A stretch of 64,000 nt of DNA from positions 642,882 to 706,881 of the forward strand of contig NZ_FORC01000003.1 of assembly GCF_900113905.1 (NCBI RefSeq), read 5' to 3'. The stretch is from Phytopseudomonas argentinensis (lineage in GTDB: Bacteria; Pseudomonadota; Gammaproteobacteria; Pseudomonadales; Pseudomonadaceae). Numbering within the stretch: the stretch's first letter is position 1; every line of letters begins with the position of its first letter. Under the pieces are notes generated by a model. The model was given only the letters and a program-made list of their open reading frames with translations, ran no database searches and was not told where the DNA came from. Positions 16,479 to 25,525 of the stretch are shown here, piece by piece. Made by a program: the position numbers and the translations under genes.

Positions 16479-17291
16479 ATGCCTGAATTGCCAGAAGTCG
16501 AAACCACCCGTCGTGGTATCGCGCCCCATCTTATTGGCCAGCGCGTCAGCCGGGTGATCGTCCGTGAGCGGCGCCTGCGTTGGCCGATCCCCGAGGATCT
16601 GGACGTGCGCCTGTCCGGGCAGCGTATCGAGGCCGTGGAGCGGCGCGCCAAGTACCTGCTGATCAAGGCCGAGGCCGGCACGCTGATCAGCCACCTGGGC
16701 ATGTCGGGCAACCTGCGCCTGGTCGAGGCCGGGCTGCCGGCAGCCAAGCACGAGCATGTCGACATCGAACTGGAGTCCGGGCTGGCGCTGCGCTACACCG
16801 ACCCGCGGCGCTTCGGCGCGCTGCTGTGGAGCGAATTGCCCCTGGAACATGAACTGCTGGCGCGTCTGGGCCCCGAGCCGCTGACCGAACTGTTCGATGG
16901 CGAGCGTCTGTATCGGCTGTCGCGTGGCAAGGCCGTGGCGGTCAAGCCGTTCATCATGGACAACGCCGTGGTGGTGGGCGTCGGCAACATCTACGCGACC
17001 GAAGCGCTGTTCGCTGCTGGCATCGATCCGCGCCGCGCGGCCGGCACCGTATCACGGGCGCGGTACGTGCGCCTGGCCGGGGAGATCAAGCGGGTGCTGG
17101 CCCATGCCATCGAGCGCGGCGGCACCACTCTGCGTGATTTCATCGGCGGCGACGGCCAGCCCGGCTATTTCCAGCAGGAGCTGTTCGCCTATGGCCGTGG
17201 CGGCCAGTTCTGCAAGGTCTGTGGCAGCACCCTGCGCGAGGTGAAGCTGGGCCAGCGGGCCAGTGTTTATTGTCCGAAATGTCAGCGATAA
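16479..17291 (+). CDS. mutM: Formamidopyrimidine-DNA glycosylase (bifunctional with AP lyase)
   Basis: Base-excision repair enzyme removing 8-oxoguanine and Fapy lesions. The start at 16479 gives the invariant N-terminal MPELPEVETTRRGI, whose P2 (after Met removal) and E3 are catalytic. K at the beta-turn (RAKYLLIKA), the H2TH region (FIMDNAVVVGVGNIYATEAL), and the C-terminal zinc finger with CKVCGS and YCPKCQR are all visible. The 270 residues are the usual length. The longer upstream frame is a shadow of the HDOD gene. Confidence 0.97.
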   Translation: MPELPEVETTRRGIAPHLIGQRVSRVIVRERRLRWPIPEDLDVRLSGQRIEAVERRAKYLLIKAEAGTLISHLGMSGNLRLVEAGLPAAKHEHVDIELESGLALRYTDPRRFGALLWSELPLEHELLARLGPEPLTELFDGERLYRLSRGKAVAVKPFIMDNAVVVGVGNIYATEALFAAGIDPRRAAGTVSRARYVRLAGEIKRVLAHAIERGGTTLRDFIGGDGQPGYFQQELFAYGRGGQFCKVCGSTLREVKLGQRASVYCPKCQR

Positions 17292-17406
17292 GCCGTTTCA
17301 TTCGATAGCCTGAGTACTTGTTCAGCGATTGACGGCCATCACGCGACAATTGCCGGCGCGCTGTTATAGTTAGCGCATCGCCCGTATACCTCTGAAGGAT
17401 CGCCCC

Positions 17407-17748
17407 ATGAAACTGTTTCGCTCTTGCGCTGCTGTTCTGGCGCTGACTGCTGCCTCGCTGGCGCTGACCGCCAATGCGCAAGAGGTGCAGCAGAACGCCA
17501 GCGGTGACCCGCTCTATACCGTTCAGGCCCCGGATGGCTTTGCCATGATCGGTGACCTGCTGATCGCCCGCCCGCTACTGATCGGCGCTACCGCCATCGG
17601 CGCGGCGGCGTTCGTCGTGGCCCTGCCGTTTTCGGCCATGGGTGGCGGCATCGGCGCTACCGGCCGTGCGCTGGTGGTCGAGCCGGGCAAGGCAGCCTTC
17701 GTGCGCTGCCTGGGCTGCACTGGCGACGGCTACAACCAGCGCCAGTAA
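17407..17748 (+). CDS. Small exported or membrane protein of unknown function
   Basis: 113 residues with a Sec signal peptide (MKLFRSCAAVLALTAASLAL...ANA/QE). Two hydrophobic stretches follow, LLIGATAIGAAAFVVALPF and a Gly-rich MGGGIGATGRALV segment, and then CLGCTGDGY near the end. Homologues in Pseudomonas are annotated only as hypothetical or, without basis, as multidrug transporter. AAGGAT precedes the ATG. It lies 115 bases after mutM and before a bidirectional terminator. I cannot assign a function. Confidence 0.75.
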   Translation: MKLFRSCAAVLALTAASLALTANAQEVQQNASGDPLYTVQAPDGFAMIGDLLIARPLLIGATAIGAAAFVVALPFSAMGGGIGATGRALVVEPGKAAFVRCLGCTGDGYNQRQ

Positions 17749-17763
17749 TCGCGGCCATCGCGC

Positions 17764-17798
17764 AATAAAAAAGCCCCTGTTCAGGGGTTTTTTTATTG
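17764..17798. terminator. Bidirectional intrinsic terminator
   Basis: AATAAAAAAGCCCCTG, loop TT, CAGGGGTTTTTTTATT: a hairpin flanked by A- and T-runs, placed between the convergent ends of the 17407-17748 gene and ggt. Confidence 0.9.
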
Positions 17799-17810
17799 CC
17801 TGGCGATTTT

Positions 17811-19505
17811 TCAGCGTGTGGTTTGCACCGTACTGCTGCCGATACCGCGCGGATCGCTGGCCGCTTCGACCTGGCCGCTGGCCTTGCTCCAGCGCAGCAC
17901 CTGCTGATTGCCATACTCACGTTGGACATCCTTGAGCCGGTGGCCACGTGCCTGCAGCTCGGCGACCTGCGCAGCGCTGAAGGTATTCGGCTCGTGCTCG
18001 ATGACATCCGGCAGGTACTGGTGGTGGTAGCGCGGTACCGCCGGCCAGCTGGCAATCGGTTGGCCGTCGAGGTACTCGAGGATCGACAGCAGCACCATGC
18101 TAGGGATACGGCTGCCGCCCGGCGTGCCGAAGCTGGTGAATTCGCTGGGGCTGTCGATAAAGGTCGGGCTCATGCTCGACAGAGGGCGTTTGCCGGCGGC
18201 GATGGCGTTGGCCTGGCTGCCGGAGAGGCCATATGCGTTGGCACCTGCCAGGTCGGCGGCGAAATCGTCCATCTCGTCGTTGAGCACCACACCGGTACCC
18301 GGCACCGTGAAGGCGGCGCCGAATGGCAGGTTGATCGACAGGGTGGCGCTAACCGCGTTGCCGTCGGCGTCCATTACGCTGAAGTGAGTGGTGTGGTCGC
18401 CTTCCTTCCAGGGCTCGGCCGGTGGCAGTTGGCTACTCGGCGTGGCTTTGTACGGATCGATACCGCGGCTCAGGCTTTTCAGATAATCCGGGTTGAGCAG
18501 GCGAGCAGCCGGATTCTCGACGAAGTCCGGATCACCCAGCTGGCCACGGTCACGATAGGCTCGGCGCAGGGTTTCCACCACCAGGTGGGTGCGCTGCACC
18601 GGCTCGGCCTCGCGCCAGGGCAACTGCTGCAGTATCAGCAGGCTCTGGGCCAGGGCCACGCCACCGGCCGAAGGCGGCGGCGCGCTGATCAGCTCGCGGT
18701 TTTCGGCCAGTGGTACGCGAATCGGTTGGCGATTTACCGTGTGGTAGTCGGCCAGGTCCTGCAGCGTCCAGATGCCACCGGCAGCACGCACGCCGGCGAC
18801 CAGGCGTTCGGCCATGGGGCCTGCATAGAAACCGTCGCGACCATGCTTGGCCAGCCTCAGCAGGGTATCGGCCAGTTCCGGCTGGCGTAGCAGCGCGCCT
18901 TCATCAGGAATTTCACCGCCGCTCAGGAACAGCCGTGCGGTTTCCGCGTCGTCGCGCATGGCCGCCAGCCTCATCTTCGCGCGGTCGCGGTAGACGCGAT
19001 CGACCGGGAAGCCCTCGCGAGCCAGGCGGATGGCCGGCGCCAGGCTGTCGCGCAGGGGCAGTTTGCCGTGCTGCTCTGCCAGTTCGACCAGGGCGGCGGG
19101 CAGGCCGGGAATGGCCGCGGCCAGTGCACCATCGCGCGATAGCGCCGGCTGCACCTGGCCATCGCGGCGGTAGAGATCGGCGTGGGCAGCACCCGGGGCG
19201 CGTTCGCGGGCATCGAGGAAATCGTAGCGGGCATCGGCGCTGCGCAGCAGGAAGAAGCCGCCGCCGCCCAGGCCGGAGCCATAGGGTTCGACCACCGCCA
19301 GTGCGGCGCTGATGGCTACCGCGGCATCGAAGGCGTTGCCGCCCAGGGCCAGGGTTTCCTTGCCTGCGACCGTTGCGGCCGGATGGGCGGTTGCAATGGC
19401 GCTGCTGCCAGGGCGTTCGACGGCCTGCAGGCCGAGGCTGAGCAGCACAAGCAGCGCGCCGGACAAGGCGCGCAGGGAATGGAGGCCGCGAAGAGGGCGG
19501 CGCAC
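17811..19505 (-). CDS. ggt: Gamma-glutamyltransferase (periplasmic)
   Basis: Cleaves the gamma-glutamyl bond of glutathione and transfers or hydrolyses it in the periplasm. I start it at GTG 19505, two bases after the ferredoxin stop and preceded by AAGG; this gives 564 residues and a proper signal sequence (LRALSGALLVLLSLGLQA). The longer frame reads through the ferredoxin gene. The autocleavage/nucleophile Thr is in GDHTTHFSVMDADGNAVSAT, followed by INLPFGAAF and the substrate motif RPLSSMSPTF. Early GT motifs AATVAGKETLALGGNAFDAA and GSGLGGGGFF are present. Downstream is the bidirectional terminator. Confidence 0.94.
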   Translation of the reverse strand: MRRPLRGLHSLRALSGALLVLLSLGLQAVERPGSSAIATAHPAATVAGKETLALGGNAFDAAVAISAALAVVEPYGSGLGGGGFFLLRSADARYDFLDARERAPGAAHADLYRRDGQVQPALSRDGALAAAIPGLPAALVELAEQHGKLPLRDSLAPAIRLAREGFPVDRVYRDRAKMRLAAMRDDAETARLFLSGGEIPDEGALLRQPELADTLLRLAKHGRDGFYAGPMAERLVAGVRAAGGIWTLQDLADYHTVNRQPIRVPLAENRELISAPPPSAGGVALAQSLLILQQLPWREAEPVQRTHLVVETLRRAYRDRGQLGDPDFVENPAARLLNPDYLKSLSRGIDPYKATPSSQLPPAEPWKEGDHTTHFSVMDADGNAVSATLSINLPFGAAFTVPGTGVVLNDEMDDFAADLAGANAYGLSGSQANAIAAGKRPLSSMSPTFIDSPSEFTSFGTPGGSRIPSMVLLSILEYLDGQPIASWPAVPRYHHQYLPDVIEHEPNTFSAAQVAELQARGHRLKDVQREYGNQQVLRWSKASGQVEAASDPRGIGSSTVQTTR

Positions 19506-19507
19506 CT

Positions 19508-19759
19508 TCAGGCCTTGCCGGTGAGGGCTTGGTACTTGGCCAGCAACTGTTCCTTGCTTTCGACGTTGTTCTCGTCGAGCGGGATGCAGTCTACCGGGCA
19601 GACCTGCTGGCATTGCGGCTCGTCGTAGTGCCCCACGCACTCGGTGCACAGGTTGGGGTCGATCACGTAGATCTCCTCACCCTGGGAAATCGCCGCGTTC
19701 GGGCACTCCGGCTCGCAGACGTCGCAGTTGATGCAATCGTCGGTAATGATAAGGGACAT
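19508..19759 (-). CDS. fdx: 2[4Fe-4S] ferredoxin, YfhL family
   Basis: 83-residue electron carrier starting at ATG 19759 with AGGAG upstream. The first cluster motif is CINCDVCEPECP. The second is CTECVGHYDEPQCQQVCP, with the eight-residue insertion between Cys pairs typical of the YfhL/Allochromatium-type ferredoxin. The C-terminal helix is LLAKYQAL. In P. aeruginosa the homologous fdx1 lies next to coaD, as here. Its link to ggt is only positional (two-base spacing). Confidence 0.95.
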   Translation of the reverse strand: MSLIITDDCINCDVCEPECPNAAISQGEEIYVIDPNLCTECVGHYDEPQCQQVCPVDCIPLDENNVESKEQLLAKYQALTGKA

Positions 19760-19810
19760 GAAAGGCAAGCTCCTGCCGGGCCACCGGCCGCGACACAGTC
19801 AAACGGATAG

Positions 19811-19950
19811 CAGACCGTTGAAAAGCTGTCTAGGTTGCCGTCGTGGCGTTAAAAACAGACTCAAATGCTCATGTACCGTTCGTACACTCCTTTTTTTCGC
19901 CTGTTCTTGCCTTGCGCTGGCTGCCTCGATCACGTTTTTCAACGGCCTGC
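19811..19950. repeat. Palindromic intergenic repeat, copy A
   Basis: About 140 bp with imperfectly complementary ends (GACCGTTGAAAAGC and GTTTTTCAACGGCC). The conserved core is AATGCTCATGTACCGTTCGT followed by ACACTCC. It shares outline and core with copies at 25301-25444, 28640-28760 and 32325-32457. It fills the gap between the ferredoxin gene and coaD. Confidence 0.8.
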
Positions 19951-20020
19951 TGGCCGCGATTGTGCCGCATTGTCGCCGTCAGCGCACGTCCGCGCGCCAT
20001 ATGGCGTGCTGCGCCGGTGC

Positions 20021-20503
20021 TCAGCGCGCCTTGAAGCGTTCGGCGAGGGCCTCGGCCACGGCCGGGTGCACGAACTTGCTGATATCGCCGCCCAGGTTGG
20101 CGATCTCGCGCACCAGGGTGGAAGAGATGAACGAATACTTTTCCGATGGCGTGAGGAACAGGCTTTCCAGCTCCGGCGCCAGTTGCCGGTTCATGTTGGC
20201 CAGCTGGAATTCGTACTCGAAGTCCGACACGGCGCGCAGGCCGCGCAGCAGCACATTGGCGCCCTGTTCCTTGGCGAACGAGGCGAGCAGCGTGGAAAAG
20301 CCGATGACCTCAACGTTGGGCAGGTGCTTGGTGACCTCCCGCGCCAGCTCGACCCGTTGTTCGAGGGAGAACAGCGGGTTCTTCTTCGGGCTGGCGGCGA
20401 CCGCGATGATCACGCTGTCGAACAGGCGCGCGGCGCGCTCGACCAGATCGCCATGCCCCTTGGTAATAGGGTCGAAGGTGCCTGGGTATAACACTCGATT
20501 CAT
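20021..20503 (-). CDS. coaD: Phosphopantetheine adenylyltransferase
   Basis: Transfers AMP to 4'-phosphopantetheine, the penultimate step of coenzyme A synthesis. The start at ATG 20503 gives 160 residues beginning MNRVLYPGTFDPITKGHGDL, containing the nucleotidyltransferase T/HxGH motif. RGLRAVSDFEYEFQLANMN and the C-terminal ISSTLVRE motif are also present. The longer frame adds 21 residues with no family similarity. It is monocistronic and leftward. Confidence 0.96.
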   Translation of the reverse strand: MNRVLYPGTFDPITKGHGDLVERAARLFDSVIIAVAASPKKNPLFSLEQRVELAREVTKHLPNVEVIGFSTLLASFAKEQGANVLLRGLRAVSDFEYEFQLANMNRQLAPELESLFLTPSEKYSFISSTLVREIANLGGDISKFVHPAVAEALAERFKAR

Positions 20504-20648
20504 CGTGACGTCCTGGCAGGCGCGTTGGGGAGTCGGATGGTAGCGCAGCACGCCGGGGCGGGCCAAGTCGGCGACCCGTTCATGGCCCCGAATAGGGGCG
20601 TTTATCGCGCCGAATCCATGGAGAATGCTCTATTTAGAAGCGATTTCG

Positions 20649-21653
20649 TTACCCGATCGCCAGGCGCTGCAGCCAATCTGGAATGCGCCGTTCCAGATAA
20701 TAGTCGGGTCGGCGTGGCGAGCCGTCGACGAAGCCGACATGGCCGCCCCTGGCATGCAGTTCGAAGTGGATGCAGCCAGCCAGCTCGCTGGCCTCTGGTA
20801 GGCTGTGGGGGTAGACGAACGGGTCGTCGCTGGACTGGATCAGCAGCGTCGGCGTCTGAATACGGCCCAGATAAAAGCGGCTCGAGGCGCGTCGATAATA
20901 GTCCTCGGCATCTTCGAAACCGTGCAGCGGCGCGGTGATGCGGCCATCGAAATCCCAGAAGGTGCGCATGCCGTCCAGGGGGCCGAGCTTTTCCAGGATC
21001 GACAGCCGATCGGCTTGGCCCTGATGGGCGAACAGGCGCTGCTTGTCCTTCACGTAGGCGACCATGGCGCGCATGAAGTGCGCCTGGTAGACGCGCGAGA
21101 AGCCGACACCGATGCGGTCGGCACACTGATCGAGGCGAAAGGGTACCGACACTGCGGCAGCCCCCTGCAGGCCGCTGCCGGCGCCACTTTCACCCAGGTA
21201 CTTGAGCAACACGTTGCCACCCAGCGAGTAACCCACTGCATACAACGGCGCCATTGGCCGCTTGGCCCGCAGGTGGCGAATGGTTTCGCCGAGGTCCTCA
21301 CTGGCGCCGGAGTGATAGCCGCGCGGTAGCAGGTTGGGCTCGCCCGAGCAGCCGCGCCAGTTCAGCGCCACGCTGGCCCAGCCCTGGGTGGCCAGTTGGC
21401 GTTGCAGGCCGAGCACATAGTGGGAGCTGGAGGAGCCGGTCAGGCCGTGCAGCACCAGCACCAGGGGGGCGTGGGCCTCGTGGGGGCCATGCCAGTCGAG
21501 GTCGAGAAAGTCGCCGTCCTCGAGCCACAGGCGCTCGCGCTGGCGTTCGAGCACGGGCGCGCGGCGGCACAGCGAGCCCCACAGGGTCTGCAGGTGAGGC
21601 CCCGGCAGCCACCAGGCCGGCTGGAAACTGGCCATCTGCGCTCGCTCGCTCAT
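20649..21653 (-). CDS. Alpha/beta hydrolase, YheT family
   Basis: 334 residues from ATG 21653 (MSERAQMASFQPAWWLPGPH); an internal ATG six codons later is also possible. The oxyanion region LVLHGLTGSSSSHYVLGL, the nucleophile elbow YSLGGNVLLKYLGE (Ser), the acidic residue in QSSDDPFVYPHSLP and the His in HARGGHVGFVDG form the hydrolase triad. YheT-type proteins act on unknown esters. It begins 20 bases after rsmD and is probably co-transcribed with the upstream M16 genes. Confidence 0.88.
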   Translation of the reverse strand: MSERAQMASFQPAWWLPGPHLQTLWGSLCRRAPVLERQRERLWLEDGDFLDLDWHGPHEAHAPLVLVLHGLTGSSSSHYVLGLQRQLATQGWASVALNWRGCSGEPNLLPRGYHSGASEDLGETIRHLRAKRPMAPLYAVGYSLGGNVLLKYLGESGAGSGLQGAAAVSVPFRLDQCADRIGVGFSRVYQAHFMRAMVAYVKDKQRLFAHQGQADRLSILEKLGPLDGMRTFWDFDGRITAPLHGFEDAEDYYRRASSRFYLGRIQTPTLLIQSSDDPFVYPHSLPEASELAGCIHFELHARGGHVGFVDGSPRRPDYYLERRIPDWLQRLAIG

Positions 21654-21673
21654 GTGCAGGCCGCCGTCGGCGC

Positions 21674-22279
21674 TTACGCCGGGCGACGCTCCCACAGCGC
21701 GTAATGCACCTGGCCGGCCTTCTGCTCGCGGTGCAGGCGCCAGTTGCCGGGCATGCCGAGGCTCGATGGCACTTGCTCGCTCTCGGTGTACACCCAGGCA
21801 TCGGCGGCCAGCCAGCCGCGTTCTTCCAGCAGCGTGCAGGCGGGCAGCAACAGATCCTGGCTGAACGGCGGATCGAGAAACACCAGATCGAACGGCGTGG
21901 CCGGCTGGCTCTGCAGGTAGGCGAGGGCATCACTTTGCAGCACCTGACCGTTGTCACAGCGCAGAGTCGCCAGATGGCCGCGCAGGCTGGTCACGGCCGC
22001 CGGGTTGAGGTCCAGGGCCAGGGCGCTGCCGGCGCCGCGCGATAGCGCTTCGAGAAAAAGCGCGCCACTGCCGGCAAAGGGGTCGAGCACCTTGGCGGCT
22101 TCGACGTAAGGTGCCAGCCAGTTGAACAGGGTTTCCCGTACCCGGTTGGGCGTGGGCCGCAAGCCATGGGCCATCGGGAAGCTGAACTGGCGGCTGCGCC
22201 ATTGCCCGGCAATGATGCGCAGCTGCCCGTCGCCACCATGGGCGGCGGGCGCTTTGCCGGAGGTCGGTCGTCTGGCCAT
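21674..22279 (-). CDS. rsmD: 16S rRNA (guanine-966-N2)-methyltransferase
   Basis: 201 residues. LRIIAGQWRSRQFSFP and LRPTPNRVRETLFNWLAPYV at the N terminus, SAM-binding LDPFAGSGALFLEALSRGA, and the catalytic FDLVFLDPPF (N6/N2-adenine/guanine-type DPPF) identify RsmD. It methylates G966 in the assembling 30S subunit. Its start overlaps the stop of the M16-family gene, so the two are translationally coupled. Confidence 0.94.
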   Translation of the reverse strand: MARRPTSGKAPAAHGGDGQLRIIAGQWRSRQFSFPMAHGLRPTPNRVRETLFNWLAPYVEAAKVLDPFAGSGALFLEALSRGAGSALALDLNPAAVTSLRGHLATLRCDNGQVLQSDALAYLQSQPATPFDLVFLDPPFSQDLLLPACTLLEERGWLAADAWVYTESEQVPSSLGMPGNWRLHREQKAGQVHYALWERRPA

Positions 22280-23769
22280 CAGTGCTCCGGTACTGCAGCG
22301 GGCTGTTCAGCCGGTTTGTCGGTGGGCGGTGGCAGTTCTTTCTGCTCGACCGTCGGCCCGGCACTGACGATCACCAGGGCCTCGGGATCGAGGTGCTCCG
22401 CCATGGCGGCTTTCACCTGCTCGACGCTGAGCGCCTGCACCTTGGCCATGAAGTCTTCCAGGTAGGTCAGTGGCAGGTCGTAGAAGCCGATGGCGCCGAG
22501 TTGGCCGACGATGGCCGCGTTGCTGGCGGTGGACAGCGGGAAGCTGCCGGCCATTTCGCGTTTGGCGGCGTCCAGTTCCTGCTGGGTCGGACCGTTGGCG
22601 ATGAAGTCACGCAGCAGATCCTTGACCAGTTGCAGGGTGCCTTCGCTGAGCTCGGCACGGGTCTGCAGGTTGATCATGAACGGGCCGCGCGCCTGCATGG
22701 CGGTGAAGCCGGAATATACGCCATAGGTCAGGCCGCGTTTCTCACGCACTTCGCTCATCAGCCGGGTGCCGAAGCCGCCGCCGCCGAATACCTGGTTGCC
22801 CAGGTACAGCGCCGCGTAGTCCGGGTCTTCACGGGTGATGCCGAGCTGGGCGATCAGCAGGTGGGTCTGGTTGGACGGAAACTCGATATGGGTCAAGCCA
22901 GGCTTGGGCGCCTCGGGCTCGACGGTCTTCGCCAGTGCCGGGCCCTTGGGCAGCGCGGCGGAGACCTCGGCGGCCATGGCTTCGGCCTCCTCGCGGGACA
23001 GGTCGCCGACCAGGGCGATCACCGCGTTGCCGGCAGCGTAGGCCTTGGCATGGAAGGCCTGCAGCTGTTCGCGGCTGATGCCGGGAACCGACTGCGCGGT
23101 ACCTTCGCTGGGGTGGCCGTAGGGGTGGTTGCCATACAGGCGCTCGAACAGCTCGAGGCTGGCCAGCTTGCCCGGGTTCTGCTTCTGGAACTCGAAGCCG
23201 GCAAGGATCTGGTTCTTGATGCGCGCCAGGGAATCGGCCGGAAAGGTCGGCTGGCCGATCACCTGCTCGAACAGCTTCAGGGCCGGCTCGCGCTGTTCGG
23301 CGGCGCTGAGGCTGCGCAGGCTGGTGATCGCCATGTCGCGGTAGGCGCCATTGCCGAACTCGGCCCCCAGGCTCTCGAAGCCGGCGGCGATGGCACCGAC
23401 GTCCTTGCCGGGTACGCCTTCGTTGAGCATGGCGTTGGTCAGCAGCGCCAGACCGGGTACGTCGCCGTCCTGGCTGCTGCCGGCGGCGAAGGTCAGGCGC
23501 AGGTCGAACATCGGCAACTCGCGGGCTTCGACGAACAGCACCTTGGCGCCTTCGGCGGTCTGCCAGCTCTGGATGTCCAGTTTGCGGCGGGCCGGTTCCT
23601 TGCCGTCCAGCTCGGCCAGCGACTGCAGCTGGCTGTCGTCGGCCGAGGCGGGCTGGGCGACGGGCTGGGCGGCATCCGGCGCGCGTTTGACGGTAAAGGC
23701 CAGGGCCGCCAGCAGGGCGATCAAAAACAAGCCCAGCAGGGCATAGCGCGGGCCGTTGCGCTTACTCAT
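22279..23769 (-). CDS. M16-family peptidase-like protein lacking the zinc-binding motif
   Basis: 496 residues with an N-terminal membrane anchor (ALLGLFLIALLAALAFTV) and two M16 domains. The HxxEH zinc motif expected near the start of the first domain is absent (LTNAMLNEGVPGKDVGAIA in its place), while the second-domain substrate-binding EKRGLTYGVYSGF is kept. This is the non-catalytic partner of the heterodimeric M16B arrangement. The catalytic partner is encoded immediately upstream (23762-25120) with an eight-base overlap. Together they should form a periplasmic zinc protease pair. The C terminus is Pro/Glu-rich. Confidence 0.88.
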   Translation of the reverse strand: MSKRNGPRYALLGLFLIALLAALAFTVKRAPDAAQPVAQPASADDSQLQSLAELDGKEPARRKLDIQSWQTAEGAKVLFVEARELPMFDLRLTFAAGSSQDGDVPGLALLTNAMLNEGVPGKDVGAIAAGFESLGAEFGNGAYRDMAITSLRSLSAAEQREPALKLFEQVIGQPTFPADSLARIKNQILAGFEFQKQNPGKLASLELFERLYGNHPYGHPSEGTAQSVPGISREQLQAFHAKAYAAGNAVIALVGDLSREEAEAMAAEVSAALPKGPALAKTVEPEAPKPGLTHIEFPSNQTHLLIAQLGITREDPDYAALYLGNQVFGGGGFGTRLMSEVREKRGLTYGVYSGFTAMQARGPFMINLQTRAELSEGTLQLVKDLLRDFIANGPTQQELDAAKREMAGSFPLSTASNAAIVGQLGAIGFYDLPLTYLEDFMAKVQALSVEQVKAAMAEHLDPEALVIVSAGPTVEQKELPPPTDKPAEQPAAVPEH

Positions 23770-25120
23770 CGCGCTTCTCCTCGGGCAGAACGTGGGCGAC
23801 GCTGAGGCGATCGCGGGTGAAATAGGTCTTGGCGGCTTTCTGGATGTCGGCCGGGGTCACGGCCTCCAGTTCGGCCAGTTCCTGGTCGATCAGCTTCCAG
23901 GACAGGCCGACGGTTTCCAGCTGGCCGATGGCGGTGGCCTGGCTGCTGATCGAGTCGCGGTCATAGACCAGCTCGGCGATCAGTTGGGCACGTACGCGGG
24001 CCAGTTCTTCGGCCGAGGGCGCAGTGTTCTGCAGGTCCTGCAGTTCGCGCCAGATGCCCGCTTCGGTCTGTTTCAGGGTCTTGCCGGTCTGCACGTTGGG
24101 CGTGGCAGAGATCGTGAACAGGCTGTCGCCGCGGGTGTAGCCGTTGTACCAGGCGCCCGCGCCGGAGACCAATTCCTCGCCGCGCTCCAGGCGAGTGGCC
24201 AGGCGTGCGCTGTAGCCACCGTCGAGCAGGGCGGCGATCAGGCGCAGGGCATGCACGTCACGCGGGTTCTCGGCGGTGGCCAGGCCCGGCACGTTGAAGC
24301 CCATCATCAGGCTCGGCAGCTGGGTCTTCAGGTGCAGGGTGATCTGCCGCTCGCCGGGTTCTGCCAGCTCCAGGGGGATCTTCGCAGCAGGTACGTCACG
24401 CTTGGGGATTGCACCGAAGTAGCGCTGAGCCAGGGCTTTCACGCCGTCGGCGGTGACGTCGCCGACCACCACCAGGGTGGCGTTGTTGGGCACGTACCAG
24501 GTCTGGTACCAGTGGCGCAGCTCGTCCACGCTCATGCGGTCCAGGTCGGCCATCCAGCCGATGGTCGGAATGCTGTAGCCGCTGGCCGGATAGGCCATGG
24601 CCTTGAAGCGCTCGTAGGCCAGGCCCGACGGCTTGTCGTCGGTGCGCAGGCGGCGCTCTTCCTTGATCACCTCGATCTCGCGCGCGAACTCTTCCGACGG
24701 CAGGCGCAGGCTGGCCAGGCGGTCGGCCTCCAGCTCGAAGGCCACGCCCAGGCGGTCAGCGGCCAGCACCTGGTAATAGGCGGTGTAGTCGTCGCTGGTG
24801 AAGGCGTTCTCTTCGGCGCCGAGGTCGCGCAGTACCCGCGAGGCTTCGCCGGGGCCGAGCTTGCGGCTGCCCTTGAACATCATGTGCTCCAGGGCGTGGG
24901 ACAGGCCGGTCTGGCCGGCGGTCTCGTAGCTGGAGCCGACCTTGTACCAGATCTGCGAGACCACCACGGGGGCGCGGTGGTCTTCGCGGACGATGACCTT
25001 GAGGTCGTTATCCAGGGTGAATTCGTGGGTGGGTTGCGGTGCCGCGGCCTGCGCCCCGATGGGCAGGGCACAGACGGCCAGTAGCAGGCCGGCGAGATGG
25101 CGGGCAAGTGAACTGGACAA
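23762..25120 (-). CDS. Zinc-dependent M16-family peptidase (catalytic partner)
   Basis: I choose the TTG at 25120: it follows a strong GGAGAGAGG, and yields a proper signal peptide (SSSLARHLAGLLLAVCALPI...QA) and 452 residues. The longer ATG frame (25255) adds 45 residues with no signal. The inverted zinc motif H75-A-L-E78-H79 (SHALEHMMFKGS) is intact, with a downstream ELEADRLASLRL carrying the third ligand. It overlaps the inactive partner gene by eight bases. A divergent promoter region toward ftsY lies upstream. Confidence 0.9.
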   Translation of the reverse strand: MSSSLARHLAGLLLAVCALPIGAQAAAPQPTHEFTLDNDLKVIVREDHRAPVVVSQIWYKVGSSYETAGQTGLSHALEHMMFKGSRKLGPGEASRVLRDLGAEENAFTSDDYTAYYQVLAADRLGVAFELEADRLASLRLPSEEFAREIEVIKEERRLRTDDKPSGLAYERFKAMAYPASGYSIPTIGWMADLDRMSVDELRHWYQTWYVPNNATLVVVGDVTADGVKALAQRYFGAIPKRDVPAAKIPLELAEPGERQITLHLKTQLPSLMMGFNVPGLATAENPRDVHALRLIAALLDGGYSARLATRLERGEELVSGAGAWYNGYTRGDSLFTISATPNVQTGKTLKQTEAGIWRELQDLQNTAPSAEELARVRAQLIAELVYDRDSISSQATAIGQLETVGLSWKLIDQELAELEAVTPADIQKAAKTYFTRDRLSVAHVLPEEKRDE

Positions 25121-25300
25121 ACCTCTCTCCTCGTTGAACCACGCCGGGCGTGGGATTGCGGTCGGGTGTGAGCGCGGTGCAGCGTCGCCGGAGCAGGCCG
25201 TCAGAGCGGTCTCGTGGCTTAGCCGTGGCGGCTGCGGAGGTGCTAGGATACGCATCCGTTTTAACGGCGACCACGTCCTGTGCAGTGGCAGTCTGCATTT

Positions 25301-25444
25301 AACAGGCCGTTGAAAAACTATCTACGTTGCCATTGCTGCGTTAAAAACAGCCTCAAAATGCTCATGTACAACTCGTACACTCCGCTTTTTCGGCTGTTTT
25401 TGCCTTGCACTGGCTGCCTCGCCTACGTTTTTCAACGGCCTGTT
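25301..25444. repeat. Palindromic intergenic repeat, copy B (best terminal inverted repeats)
   Basis: 144 bp bounded by perfect 18-bp inverted ends AACAGGCCGTTGAAAAAC and GTTTTTCAACGGCCTGTT. An inner pair AAAAACAGCC/GGCTGTTTTT flanks the core AATGCTCATGTACAACTCGT followed by ACACTCCG. It occupies most of the 405-bp divergent gap between the M16 gene and ftsY; I see no gene in the remainder (25121-25300 and 25445-25525). Confidence 0.85.
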
Positions 25445-25525
25445 GATCAGCCGGCCGAGCTGCAAGCCCTCGGCCACATGTGCCCAGGCCCCATGGCGTT
25501 CGCCCCAGTGAGATAGCCGTCCTCC

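Noticed and set aside
22282..23805. A 507-codon plus-strand frame opposite the M16-like gene
   Set aside because: Antisense shadow; the M16 domains are on the other strand.
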